Shown: positions 20,863 to 33,300 of the stretch, one piece after another | Position numbering within the stretch: position 1 is the first letter of the stretch | Layout: each line of letters starts with the position of its first letter | NCBI GenBank assembly: GCA_949825045.1 | Contig: OX463829.1 | Span: 3,224,001 to 3,288,000 of the forward strand | DNA: 64,000 bases | Origin: Argyresthia goedartella | Lineage: Eukaryota; Arthropoda; Insecta; Lepidoptera; Argyresthiidae | Direction: 5' to 3' | The notes under the pieces: model-generated | What the model was told of the DNA's origin: nothing | What the model saw: the letters and a program-made list of their open reading frames with translations, nothing else | The model's database searches: none | Position numbers and translations under genes: made by a program

Positions 20863-20974
20863 ATTGACGAATCCTGCCAGACATTTGAGACTCTAAGAAT
20901 CCAAAGTAAGTGACCAGGAAGACGATTTGGTCAAGTCTTATGCAATTTCAGGTAACATTATTAACTTAACAATA

Positions 20975-21107
20975 TAAACATCAACCAAAAACAGCGAAAT
21001 CACACACATATAAACATACAACCTTTTTTTCTTGATCCCCAGCCGGGTATTGAACTCGGGACCTCTCGCATGGTAGGAAAAGCCACTACCGCAGCGCCAC
21101 AGAGGTG
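20975..21107 (-). mobile_element. SINE-A copy, truncated
   Basis: The minus strand reads ACCTCTGTGGCGCTGCGGTA, GGTCCCGAGTTCAATACCCG and GGGGATCAAGAAAAAAAGGT, ending after the GTGTGATTTCGCTGTTTTTG block. The distal body is missing. Confidence 0.6.
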
Positions 21108-21404
21108 GCATATTTAAGTGATATTTGAATGGCAACCACCAAGTAGCATCACAAATCATGAAGTCACCGCCATCTCCCGTAAAATCGAATACGTATAGAG
21201 GTGCACGCCCTAACCTTGGCATGCAGTAAATCATAAGCAGGTGGAAGACGAAACCTTGTTTGGACGTTTTGCATATTCACTCGATTCTCAGTGTATAATC
21301 GATAATTGTATTACAACGTGATGCGTACAACCTAATGGCTTAATAAGACTTGATACTAATCATAATCTAATTTGATATGGCGGGAGATCTAACGTCGTAT
21401 CAAT

Positions 21405-21515
21405 TTGCGTTGTAGGCTTACCCTTTATCGCGTAAAATTTACTATTCAATAAATGGCCAAACGTGCACAATTGTGCCTCTGCTACTCCGTATGGGAAAAG
21501 CGGTGACGATATTAT
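21405..21515 (+). mobile_element. SINE-C tail type 1 fragment
   Basis: GTGCACAATTGTGCCTCTGC, TACTCCGTATGGGAAAAGCG and GTGACG match the tail of the copy at 5402-5701. No tRNA head. Confidence 0.5.
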
Positions 21516-21579
21516 GTTATTACACTTGTTTCCCCCCTGGCTCTGATAGAGTTCACCATACGAGTGAATCATACACGTA

Positions 21580-22150
21580 TGATCACATAAAACTTATATT
21601 AGAATGTCATGAAGTACTGAACATTCTAGGTGGGAAAAACAAAGCCTCAGTCCAGTGGGTCACCAAGGCGATCAGTGCAACTGGAAGGCAGAAGCGTTAG
21701 CAAAATAAGGGGCGGGAAGGCCAGCAATTGGCCCTCCACCATTCTCGCCCTTATTAGCAGAAGCTCTATGGAAAAGGCTCAAAGGAGCCACAGTAGTGCA
21801 TCAAAATTGATTATGGTCTAGCAGAGAAGACTGCAAAAATACAAAACTATTCATAAATAAGTATCACCATAAGTTTACTAATTACCTAATGAGACTGCCA
21901 CGCAGTTAAATAAAAAAAACTAATAAGCCTTATTACAGGCCATAAAACACTAAACAAAAACTTGAAAATTACAGGTGCAACAGACAGCCCCTTATAAGGG
22001 GGTGTATGGAAGTGGATGAAACAGTAGAACACATGCTGCTGGCATGTCCATCTACAATTGAAACCAGGATGGCTATCTTAGGTGACACAAGAACCACACA
22101 CGAGCTCCTAGAGCACCCAGGCCTCCTATTCCAGCTGGTGCAGGAGTAGG
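21580..22150 (+). pseudogene. LINE RNase H and C-terminal domain remnant
   Basis: Pieces in alternating frames read KLILECHEVLNILGGKNKAS, VQWV, WKAEALAK, SPLLAEALWKRLKGATVV, then GHKTLNKNLKITGATDSPL, IRGCMEVDETVEHMLLACPS and LGDTRTTHELLEHPGLL. This is the order of the RNase H domain and the cysteine/histidine C-terminus of non-LTR retrotransposon ORF2 proteins of the R1/I/Jockey type. Several stops and shifts make it dead. Confidence 0.6.
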
Positions 22151-23220
22151 GATGGCTGAACTAGATCTGCAGGCGAAGGGACATGCATAAAGGCCCCGAT
22201 CAAGTGGGTCAGGTGCAGGCGCTACAACCCCTTTAAGAAGAAAGAAGATGAAACAAAAAATACTTTAGCTTAGTGTTAAAATCCAGGCCCTGCTGTCTCG
22301 ACAAAGATAGCTAGCTCTCTACGACCGATGATTTCGGTTGTAAAGTGATAACTAAGCAAAATAAAAGGGTTTTCTGTTTGTATAATACTACATTATTCAA
22401 CACTTGTATTATGCCCATATATCACTTTACAACCAAGCTTAGAGCTCTACTCTGAGCCATCGTCTACTAGCGGAATTGAACTCCTAAATCGACGTCCCAC
22501 TTTCCCACTGATATCTTGCATTTACGCTACAAATAAACAAACTAACAGGAGCTGCAAGAAGAATCGTCCAATTACCTAAAGCAGGCGAACGCAGCGACGA
22601 GAGCGGAAAGTATTCCCTACGTTCTGTCGCTATCGGAGATCGAATGCACACAATCTTACACTCGAAATTGGAAAACGTTTCTCAAACCCGCAAACACACT
22701 CAACCATTTTAAGAAGCTGAGCTTGTTCGAACTCTATTGCTGAAGGAGAAGGGGTGGAAATGGCACGTTGGAGGTGGAAAGATAAAATGGTAAAACACCG
22801 ATATGCCTCAAAAGTTACAGCCACCCATTATTTAGGAGGAATTACTTCAGGAGCCATGTTCTAAGGTCTTACAGGTCTTGGAATCGAAATAATGTTAGCA
22901 AGGAAACATAATTGTCGTCATTATCTAAAGGAAGAAGTAGGCAGTAGGATGATTGTATTTCCTTGACTCCTTTTTAAAATCAAATTGCAATCGCTTTAAA
23001 TTTCATCTCGTGTGAAATAATCGGCTTTAATGCTTAACCGTTTTACCAAATTCTATTGAAAGATCAACTTGAAAAAATACATTTCATTGCAATTGTCCGC
23101 TTGCATTATATACATAGTTGTAAGTGAACTTGGGACGAATTATTCGGACGTGGCATTGGGCGTCGAGTTCTTCGAGACTTGCATCTATTTTTTTATGCTG
23201 AGTAATATATGCTTCTCATA
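22151..23220. other. Unclassified stretch
   Basis: Somewhat less AT-rich at 22550-22760. A minus-strand frame at 22630-22824 has no domain I know. Confidence 0.3.
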
Positions 23221-23475
23221 ATACATATGTTGAGGTGGAGCTGATGGTAACGTACCAAGAATGCTTCTCAACAATTTATAGACGTCGACCAGGACTTGGT
23301 GATGGGATCATGGAGAAATGAAGGTTACAATTACCTCTCACTCTCTAAGTCGGTTTGCTGAGAGAAGAGATATCTTATTTAGAGATAATTACGCCGTTGT
23401 GCACAGTTTTGTCTTCAAGGTAACTTTGCTTAAATGTTGTGTGCAATAAAGAAATTATGAAATTATGGAACTGTT
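23221..23475 (+). repeat. 3' end of a non-LTR retrotransposon
   Basis: AGGTGGAGCTGATGGTAACG, GACCAGGACTTGGTGATGGG, GAGATATCTTATTTAGAGAT and GTGTGCAATAAAGAAATTAT, ending in short GAAATTAT repeats, look like a LINE 3' untranslated region with a tandem tail. Part of it recurs at 38640-38830. Confidence 0.45.
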
Positions 23476-23639
23476 TTTTATAGTAACTCGCGCGTTTGGA
23501 AGATTTGCTGCAGTTCTCGGGAAGCATGACTTGGTGAATTGGAACTGATGATGATAAAGACTACAGATGGCCACCTGAACTAAATTCTAATTACCTGTTT
23601 AATACGGTTGCTTAAATGGTCGCTAATAAACTTAAAACA

Positions 23640-23770
23640 TAAACATTTACATACAAACTTTGCTTCTGGCCCCACACTAGGACACCGTGTCGTGGGAACC
23701 AGAAACAGTGACGTCACACACATATAAACATTCAAGACCTGGGGTTTTTTTTTTCTGTACCCCCAGCCGA
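23640..23770 (-). mobile_element. SINE-A copy lacking the tRNA head
   Basis: The minus strand reads CAGGTCTTGAATGTTTATAT, GTGTGTGACGTCACTGTTTC and CTAGTGTGGGGCCAGAAGCA. The head stops in the linker GGCTGGGGGTACAG. Confidence 0.65.
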
Positions 23771-23829
23771 GAATAATAATCTCACAATAATCATATAAAG
23801 TTGAATTGAAGTTGATTTTTCCAAAGCTT

Positions 23830-24040
23830 TATTAGGTTGAACATGTAAGAACAACAAAAATACTTAAAACATAAAAAGTATTTTTGCTGATCCTTTTTTA
23901 TGTGAAAATACCAGCCGATTGTTTTTAGTCCGTATACTCCACGAGCTGGTGCCCGCTCAATGTGTAGGAGACCGGACATAGCAGGGAGGTCTGAATCCTA
24001 GGCATGGGTTATTCCATTTTTTTCCCACCATTGAAAAAAA
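23830..24040 (-). repeat. Two adjoining dispersed repeats
   Basis: 23833-23905 carries AGGTTGAACATGTAAGAACA, shared with 12760 and 25752. 23925-24040 is the reverse complement of 7776-7870. Confidence 0.5.
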
Positions 24041-24325
24041 GGATTACTGGCTACCAACCCGTTCGGGATAATCGGTGACGTTATGTTGCTGTTGTTGTTC
24101 GGCTAATCAAGCATAAAAATCCCTTCATAGATTGTCACGAGCATTCGTTAATCCACCGACCGATGGATAACCAGACTCCAGTTTGCGCCGGATTAAACCG
24201 GCCAGGGTTAAACAGGATAACCCAGGATTATTGGGCGTGAGTTGATTACTTTGTACTGTTGTTTTATTTTTGGCTGACGATTAAAGGATTTGAAGTTTAA
24301 TGTCTGACGGACGGTTATTGACTGT
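24041..24325. other. Unclassified stretch
   Basis: No recognised feature. Confidence 0.3.
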
Positions 24326-24327
24326 TA

Positions 24328-24392
24328 GGCTAGATATGTGTGTCAATAGTGTCCAAGGTATTATTATTATTATTATTTATTATTATTATTAT
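24328..24392 (+). mobile_element. SINE-B 3' end with (ATT)n tail
   Basis: GGCTAGATATGTGTGTCAAT and AGTGTCCAAGGTATTATTAT equal the 3' end of the full SINE-B copies; everything 5' is missing. Confidence 0.6.
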
Positions 24393-24681
24393 ATTGGTGC
24401 GATGTCAGTAAGTGAAGGCAGCTACAATCTTATTTATAGATAATTTAAACAAACGCTTCGCTCACCCCCTTTACCCTTCACCTAAGCTACCGCAGAATTT
24501 TACCCTGATATTTGCTGTGAAAATCAGTATATTTGCTGTATAAATCAGTATTATTGATGTGCAGTTTAATATTTGGCGAAAAAATCCCTGTCTGTATATA
24601 AGCAGTTATCGTAAGATGACACTGCTAGCCATGTAGCCAGTAATCCAATAGTCCTGTTTAGATTATAAACATTATAAACGT
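24393..24681. other. Unclassified stretch with a short tandem motif
   Basis: TTTGCTGTGAAAATCAGTAT is followed by TTGCTGTATAAATCAGTAT at 24510-24555. The motif returns once at 25850. Confidence 0.35.
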
Positions 24682-24873
24682 TTATGAACAGGCACGTACA
24701 TTGCTTATAGCCCCACACTAGGATACCCTGTGTCATAGGAACCAGAAGCAGCGACATCACACACATATAAACATCCAATACTTGGGGTTTTGTTTTCTTT
24801 ACCCCCAGCCCGGCGTCGAACCCAGAAGCTCTCGCGTGGTAGACAGAGCCACAACCGTAGCGAAACAGAGATC
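24682..24873 (-). mobile_element. SINE-A copy, near full length
   Basis: The minus strand reads ATCTCTGTTTCGCTACGGTT, GGTTCGACGCCGGGCTGGGG, TATTGGATGTTTATATGTGT, GTTCCTATGACACAGGGTAT and GTGTGGGGCTATAAGCAATG. The A and B boxes both carry changes. Confidence 0.65.
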
Positions 24874-27110
24874 GTCAAAAGTTTCCGTCGTAGTTGATAC
24901 CGCGGTAAGCCCATCGCCACACGAAGGTTATCGCACGACGTATTTTCCATCACTTTAAGATAGAAGACCCTATTTATCTTAAAAAATAGTTAGCTGGTGC
25001 TCAAAACTTCCTCAGAGTGGACTTATGAATTGTAATTTTCCGGGAAATTTTTATTTCAATATTTTGTTTCTGTTGTATCAAACTTCGCCTTTTTTTAGCC
25101 CATCGCGGAAGATCTGTTTCTTTTGTATCTTATTTATTAATATAGCTGTTTCATATTTGTTCATGCCCGTTCAGTCTTTTACGTGATTTAGTGACAAACA
25201 TCAAAACACCCAAATCCACAAACTTTCACATATTTCATTTTTGTAGGATAACACTTTAAAGAAAATCTTTAAAGAGCATTTGCTCTTCCATGATAGGAAT
25301 ATGTATGGAATGTATTTAATTTAATTAGAGATATTTGTTATAATGTGCACTAGGACTCTCCTGTTGCTCAATTCTTCCTGTCCTGCCTAGGTTTGCTGAC
25401 AGAAATATCTCTGTAAACATAAGCTTGCCTTTGCTCATAAAATGTTTCGTTGACTTATGTACCACTATGATTTATGTGATTTATGAGTATGAATGTAGTA
25501 ACAAATATTTTAGGGCAAAACACTGCGGTCGTGAAGACTAAAGGGGACGAGCTCAGGAAAGCCCCTGAATAGTCTTCGTGTTAGGTTGGCATGTATAACA
25601 CAAAAAATACCACGCTACAAATGCTTTTAAAAATATGTTCATATTTTCGTTACATTCAACCATTTCTGATTATTTCATGAAATAATTGACTATATCATGA
25701 AATGGTTGGCCATTTATAAAGTGGGTAGTCGAAGCCCCCTTTATCCTTCGTGTTAGGTTGAACATGTAAGAACAACAAAAAATAATTAAAACATAAACTT
25801 AAGTACACATAAAATATTTAAAACATAAAGAGTGTTTTTGTTGATCCTTTTTTGCTGTGCAAATCAGTATGTTTGATGTGCGATTAAATACTAGTCTTAC
25901 AAATACAAATAATTTATTCATTTAACATTTCCATTATCGAGATATACAAAGGGGCTGTTCTAGATTCTAAAGAATCTTCGCACCTTGAATTATATTGAAA
26001 TCGAACTAGCGAAATTCACGATTCTAAAATTATTTCACTAAATGACTGGTTGTTATTTAATTGTGTTTGACATGCAACTAAAATAAAAAAAATAATGTGA
26101 TATTTTTAAATAATGATAAATTCTAAGTCGTTTCTATGCTTGAAATTATTGAATAATTGTGTTAAAAACTATGGTATCTTTTATTATATTTCGTAGACAT
26201 TTTGAACATAATTTACCATGTTATTGATTCATTTTATCATCTTTATGATATCGATTTGGTTTAGACACCTGTGTCACGAATTGGTATGTAATAAATAAAT
26301 AAAAAAAAAACGTTTTTTTTTCGTCGGCAAAAAAGGAAAAAGTCTTCTCCCGTTACGATAGTACTCGCCACTAGTAGACACTACGCCACCGGTATCCTGC
26401 ATTTAATTGTATGTGAGATACTTCGTGGCGACTAGTCTTCAAGACTCACGTTGCCCGCGCATCGTAATAAGACTAACCATTATTTGCGAACTATCCAATA
26501 CTATCCATCCCTTACATAATCTACACTTGATCCTGCAAACTCAGCTACTGACGTCACGTCTCATACGTTTGTGAAGGGAGGGAAATCATGGTCGAAACGA
26601 ACGAGGTATTATCGTCATAAAAGAAGGGGTTTTGTCAGATATAACAGGTTTTTTAATTATTCTTATTAGAAACGCCTCTCTCTTACTAGAGATGGCGTCA
26701 TCTCCTGATTTCCTTCTCGGTTTTTTCTCTATCGTCTTCGACACCGTACAATTTTCTAAAATAACGATAATAACGGCAGACTATTTTTGTGGTATGATTT
26801 GAAGTTTTTGAGCATTAAAAACGCTTGCATCTTATGTTATGAATTTAAAATTAAAGCAGAAATTACGATGTTAGTAAAAGGAAGTACCGAAGTTCTAAGT
26901 TACTACACAAATATTATTACAGCCCCGATTCCTGCCAGTCCCAAAACTGTTATTATTTTCATTCGTCGCACGGCTCGGACTTGACTGCAAAGAAATGGGA
27001 CAGTCGAAGGCAAAATGTTTTTACCAAAGCATTGAAAATAAAGAAAATGGTACTTACAGCTAAGTATATTTTACTATTTACAAATAAACTGGTTTACTAG
27101 CTATTATAGG

Positions 27111-27143
<33 letters not shown>

Positions 27144-27200
27144 AATACAGAAATCGCCTCGACACAATTTGATATGATATTATATCTGTCAGGGATATCA
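24874..27200. other. Long stretch without a recognised gene
   Basis: It contains dispersed repeat pieces at 25335-25445 (minus; shared with 11125) and 25735-25900 (shared with 12760, 23833 and 24510), an A/T-run pair at 26292-26320, and an (AT)n microsatellite at 27111-27138. A frame at 26787-26984 has no known domain. Confidence 0.4.
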
Positions 27201-27224
27201 ATAATTGATTTGCTTTTCCGGTGA

Positions 27225-30200
27225 ATCTTTTGTGATATACGGGTACGCGCCCCCGGCCTCCCGAGCTACCACCAACTCATACCTGTCTTCCGAGAAAGTG
27301 GTATCCTTAAATCCTACCCTCATGTTCCTACCTAAACACATCCTTTTTCTCCTCACCCCCCTTTCCCCTTCCCAATCCCCTAAACCCCACCAACCCGCAC
27401 TGGACCAGCGTGGTGGGTTTACGGTGCAATCCCCCCTCCCTAAGAGTGTACACACACAACCCCGGCCCCAAGTTCCCGGCGCCTCCAGTGGTGACGCCGG
27501 CGACGACGGTAGCCGGACTAGCCCTGGAAACAGGGGTGCTAAGAATCTCCGGGCGAGAGCGATCCCCCGTCAGACGACTATGGCACATATGAAAATGGAC
27601 TCCGATACATTGAACATTCTAACCTTCAATGTTCGCACTTTGATGGAAGATGCCAAACTCATAGAGTTAGACAATGCACTGGAAGATATCAAGTGGGACA
27701 TTGTAGGTCTTGCAGAAACTAGAAGGTTAGGAGAGCAAACTGTCGAAAGAGACAATGGTATATTCTATCACTTCGGAGTCACCAGCGGGTTATAAGGAGT
27801 TGGGTTCCTGGTGGCTAAGAAGTGGAAGGATAATATCATTGAATTTATCAGCTACTCGGACCGGATCGCTGTCCTCAAATTTCGAGTGACGCAGAAGCAA
27901 ACTCTAACAGTGATCCAGGCTTACGCTCTGACAGCAAAGCATAGCGACGATGCAATAGAAGAATTTTATGACCTTATAAATAAGGCTTGCGATGAACACC
28001 GTGGGACTTGGAATATAGTCCTCGGTGATTTCAACGCCAAAGTCGGGATAAGGCAAGAACTGGACAACGATGATATACTTGGACCACACGGGCTGGGAAG
28101 CCGTAACGATCGTGGCACTGGTTTGATCCAGTTCGCCTTTGGGCAGAGCCTCAAAATAAGTAACAGCTTCTTTTTTAAAAAGCCTCAGCGTCGCTGCACC
28201 TGGCCCTCCTTCGATGGAAAAACGAAAAATGAAATAGATTACGTACTATCATCAGATCAATCTATAGTAAAAGATCTACCCGTTCTAAATCAATTCAAAT
28301 GTAGTTCCCATCACAGACCTGTTCGTGCAGGGATATGTCTCAACACAAAAATTCTCCGTAAAAAATTATTTACCAAACAAATTAAAAAACTTAACCGCAA
28401 TAACCTTACAATTAACGCAAATGCTTTTAACTTATAACTGACGAACCAGTTTGCAAATCTCAATGTAGACATAGACGAAGTAGAAACTCAATTAAAAAAC
28501 ATACAAAACGCTATAAAATCTGCTAGCAATAAATTAAGACAAGATAGACCCTGCAAATTCAAATTGAGTGCATCAACTAAACTTCTCATAGAGGAAAGAG
28601 AATCCCTAGAGAAATGCTCTAGTCAATATTACCATTTCGACAGACAAGTAAAGCGTAACATCAGAAAATACATGAGAACATTTAATACAAATTTGGTGCA
28701 AACAGCGATAGAAAATAACACCTCGCTCCGAGTTGCCAAACAAGGAATCTCGAAAGGTAAATCCTGAATTACAAGGCTTACAGACGAGAATGGTCAACAA
28801 CAAGGAAGTAGAGACAAAATAATAGAAATTTGCACCAAATTCTACACAAACCTATACTCAGATATAACAAAAACAGACCACATTTCAAACATAATACACA
28901 GTTGCCCTGATTCTATCCCTTTCATAAACGCCACAGAAGTAAATATTGTCCTCAAAAATATGAAATATAATAAAAGCCCTGGAGAAGACGGAATAACTAC
29001 AGAAGCCTTAAAATTCGGAAGACCAGTATTACTACCACATATAACTCATATTTGCAACACTATTCTTTTGAAAGGAAAACTCCCTACTAAATCATGTCAT
29101 TCCAACATTATTCTGCTGCATAAAAAGGGCGATAAAAGTGATGTAGGAAACTATAGACCTATCAGCCTCATATCACACATTTACAAAGTTTTAATTAAAA
29201 TAATAGAAAACCGCATTGCTGGTCAGCTTGACTCTCATCAACCCCCAGAACAAGCCGGATTCCGCCCCGGCTTTTCCACCACAGATCACCTCCACACCCT
29301 TAATCAAATCATAGAGAAGAGCAATGAATTTAATAAGACCCGTTATCTTGCTTTTGTCGACTATTCCAAGGCTTTTGACAGCATTACACATTCATCGATA
29401 TTTTCTGCACTCCACAACCAAAATATCCATCACACTTACATTAGCATTCTGGAAAGTTTTTACCAAAATAGTACAGCTGATATAAAATTACATCCGGACT
29501 ATCATTCCCCATAGAGAGAGGCGTCAAACAGGGAGACCTGAGGAAGCACCCTCGAGGAAGTCTTCAAGAAGCTGGCGGTCCCGTGGGCAGACCGAGGCAT
29601 TGACGTTGGTGGCAGAAGACTTACTAACCTTCGCTCCAGCGTATGTTACAGGAACTCAGCAATGTAAGCCTTGAGGTTGGACTGAAGATGAATCGTTCAA
29701 AAACCCAGGCCATGACTAACAGTGTCAAACGTAGGGTCGAGGTAGATGGGCAGGAAATACATTATGTCGATGAGTACATTTACTTGGGCCAGATAGCCTC
29801 CTTCGAAAACAGGCAGGATAAAGAAATCGAAAGAATCAGGTCCATGAAGGAACTTATGAAGGGTAACCTTCCGCTGACCCTCAAGCGCAAGCTCATCGAC
29901 ATGTGTATCCTGCCTATCCTAACCTACGGCGCTCAGTCATGTTCTTTGACCGAACTTCAGAAGTCCAAACTCAAGGTTTGCCAGCGAGCAATGGAGCGCA
30001 GCATCCTAAGTGTTCGTAGGACGGACCGCATAAGGAACACCACACTGCGCTCCTTAACTGGCATCGCTGATGTGGGTGCACAGACCGCTAAGCTAAAGTG
30101 GAACTGGGCCGGCCACGTAAGTCGCATGCACCCAGATAGATGGGCGAAAATCGCCACTAACTGGGTGCCACAGGACGGATACCGGCGTAGAGGCAGGCCT

Positions 30201-30345
30201 AAACGGAGATGGCGGGACGACCTCGACAAGTTTTTGCCGGGGTGGCCGGAGGTGGCACAGACCAGGAAAGTGTGGACGAAAGAGGGGGAGGCCTTTGCCC
30301 AGCAGTGGGACACCTTAATGGCTAAATAAAAAAATAAAAAAAATA
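27225..30345 (+). mobile_element. RTE-type non-LTR retrotransposon, defective
   Basis: A GC-richer leader (about 27240-27579, with CACTGGACCAGCGTGGTGGG) precedes a frame coding for an endonuclease and a reverse transcriptase. The 3' end is an A-rich tail at 30324-30345. The C-terminal HVSRMHPDRWAKIATNWVPQ and RRRGRPKRRWRDDLDKF are typical of RTE-clade ORFs, often annotated as craniofacial development protein 2-like. The 5' boundary is approximate. Confidence 0.7.
27580..30329 (+). pseudogene. RTE-type endonuclease/reverse transcriptase, broken
   Basis: From ATG 27580 the frame reads TLNILTFNVRTLM (metal-site Asn), VGLAETRR (Glu) and IVLGDFNAKVG (Asp-Asn), with in-frame stops at 27793, 28433 and 28765. 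The usual SDH box reads SHHRPV, so its Asp is lost. The polymerase part starts at about 28960: KYNKSPGEDGI, NYRPISLISHIYKVL, AGFRPGFSTTDHL and AFVDYSKAFDSI (first catalytic Asp). A shift near 29505 precedes RGVKQGD. Between that and LQELSNVSLEVGLKMNRSKT (29645) only about 120 bases remain, and the segment that should hold the ADD catalytic box is deleted. The thumb and C-terminus are open from 29643 to 30329 in another frame. This copy cannot make an active polymerase. Confidence 0.75.
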
Positions 30346-33300
30346 TATCTGCTGCTGACTAAAACCTGACTGGCCAGCCGGACCACATGCCAATATGTAG
30401 ACTGACAGTTAAAATATCGATTCTGACCCAAAATATACGCAGCATTAACTGCAATATGGCTGGTTTCCACGTGCTACTAACTAGACTTAATTTAGTTTGT
30501 GATTTGATTGTACTTACAGAATGTCGTCTTTCAACCAAATCTATTATACCCCCATTGCAGGGGTATATGCATCACTCTACCATAAATAACTATCTCCAGA
30601 ATGATGGGGTTGTAGTATATGTCCGCAATCATCTAAAAGTATCTGTCGATGAACCCATTATTCAGGACTCTAATAGCCTATTGGTGAAATTTGATACCGA
30701 TACAGCAATCCTTGCTATATATCGCTCCCCCTCTAAGCAAAATATTGATCCATTCCTCACCTCTCTTAATAAGACGCTGGCCAATCTAACGTCCTTTAAC
30801 AGCTTGTCATTGGTTGGGGATATAAACATTGATATTCTGCCAAACAATTCAGAATCCAGAACTCTTGACTATCTTAATACTTGTGCGTATCATGGTCTAC
30901 TACCTGCTCACATTCTACCTACAAGGCTTAACCGTACTTGTTTAGATCATGTCTTTTTAAAAACAAAACACTCTGCAACTACTCTTGTTACCAACTCTAC
31001 ACTGACTGATCACCAATTCGTACTGCTTTGCCTTAGAGTCAAACAAAGAAGAGTTTTTAATCAAACTACAGATACTAAAATAGATTACTCGGGTCTGAGT
31101 ACAAGTCTCTCCGAAATTGACCTAGATCCAATTTACAATTCTTCTAGTCCAAACCGAGCTTTAGACTTATTCATTACATATGTACGTGGTGCTATTGATG
31201 CTAATACATCCTCCAAAAAGTTGTCACGCCGACAGAAAGTGATAAAGCCATGGATCACACCAGGTCTTATTCGCTGCATGAGAAATAGAGACCGACTACA
31301 CAAAAAATCTACTAAATCGCCTGATAACCTGGTTTTACAAACCACATACAAAAGATATAGAAATTTCTGCAATAATCTACTAAAAAAACTGAAACGAACA
31401 CATGAAAAAAATGAAATAACTAAAGCAGGCAGTAACTCAAGGGACTTATGGAGAGTTATAAAAGAAATCTCAAGTACTTAAAAGGTAAAGTCTAACGCTG
31501 ATAGGTTGTTAGGTCCCCCTGGCAATGAAAACACAACAGACCAAGTAAATGACTTTTTTGTTAATATAGGGAAGAGTTTAGCGGAGAAAATGATTGGTAA
31601 CGTAGACACACACGTTCCTATACTAACCCCTTTAGAGAGTAGAGTGGAATCTTTTGTTCTGCTACAGACCGATATACATGAAATCGAGACTCTAATTAAA
31701 GGTCTTAAGAGTGTGTGTGCAGTTGGTTTGGACAAAGTTTCAAATAGGATCCTTAAACTCTTTAAAGATTTATTTGTGTGTCCGCTCACTCACATCTTCA
31801 ATTGGTGCCTATCTCAAGGGGTGTTGCCTAGATCCCTCAAGAAGTGCATGATCCTCCCAATCCACAAGTCTGGTGACAGAGACCGTGTCAACAACTATAG
31901 ACCCATTTCTATTCTGCCATCAATATCCAAGTTGCTTGAACGTCTGGTTAATTCTAGGTTGATCAAGTACCTTGAAGACAACAAACTACTTTCTAAATCC
32001 CAATTTGGTTTCCGCCGCAATATATCCACGAGTGATGCAGTACACGAACTCACGGATTACATTGTGAAAAATCTGGATAGTGGCGATAAGGTTTTGGGCA
32101 TATTTCTGGACCTGGCAAAGGCCTTTGACACGGTCTCTGTACCCATACTTTTGCACAAATTAAATACTCTGGGGATTCGTGGGGTTCAATTGAAACTACT
32201 GGAGGATTACCTTACGGACCGGACACAGTTTGTAAAAATAGGAGATTATTGTAGTGCCGAACTACCGATATCTTATGGGGTTCCACATGGTAGCATCATT
32301 GGTCCTACCCTGTTCCTCATCTACATTAATGACCTGTGCAACTTAAATCTACCTCAAGGTAAAATAGTCACCTATGCAGATGACACGGCTTTACTTTTTT
32401 CCGCTAAAACCTGGGAACTTACCTTTGAGGTTGCGCAGATGGGCTTTAATTCAGTAAACCAATGGTTCGCAAAAAACTTGTTAACCCTTAACGCGGAAAA
32501 GACAAAATATTTGACTTTCTCCATGAGATCTTCTGGAACGGCTCACAACGGATCGATACAGGCCCACAATTGCACTGACCCGAAAAATATTCGATGCTGT
32601 TGCCCGTTCCTTTCTAAGACTGAGAGCATTAAGTACCTGGGTGTACTGATAGACCATCACCTTACCTTTGGTCCACACATCCTTCTTTTATGCGGTAGAC
32701 TTAGAAAACTCATATATATTTTTAAATCTCTGCGTCATGTGGCTGACGGAGGGTTGATGAAACGCATATATCTAGCTCTCTGTCAATCAATTTTGACCTA
32801 CTGCATAACGTCTTGGGGTAGAGCATCAAAAACCCTACTCCTTAAATTAGAAAGGGCTCAAAGAGCCATCTTAAAGGTTTGTACCTTCAAACCCTTTCTC
32901 TTTCCTACTCAGCAACTTTATGATTTTTGTGATGTGCTCACTTTTCGGCAACTGTTTATTTATCAATTAGTTATTAAACAACATTCCCTATCAACATTTA
33001 ACCCCGGATCTCGTAAAAAACGCCGTGAAGACAGAGTTTTCATTCCCTCACGCATTGTCAGAACCTCGTTTTCCCATAAATTTTTCTGTTTCTTGGGTCC
33101 CTTTATTTATAATAGAATAAATCGACAAATAGATATATATCCCCTTAACAGCCATCATCTCAAAGCTGCAGTATCTAAATATATAAAACCCCTGTCTTAC
33201 CAGCTAACTGAAGATATCTTCAGTTTGCTGATACGATAAATTGAAGCATATTGAAAACTTATTGTAAAACTACTTATGTCTTATGTATTATATATGTATT

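Noticed and set aside
27205..27579. Upstream extension of the RTE frame (MICFSGESFVIYGYAPP)
   Set aside because: Proline-rich and without known motifs; it reads through the GC-rich leader. ATG 27580, directly before the endonuclease, is the better start.
29957..30313. Minus-strand 118-codon frame in the RTE 3' part
   Set aside because: Antisense shadow of the conserved RTE C-terminus.
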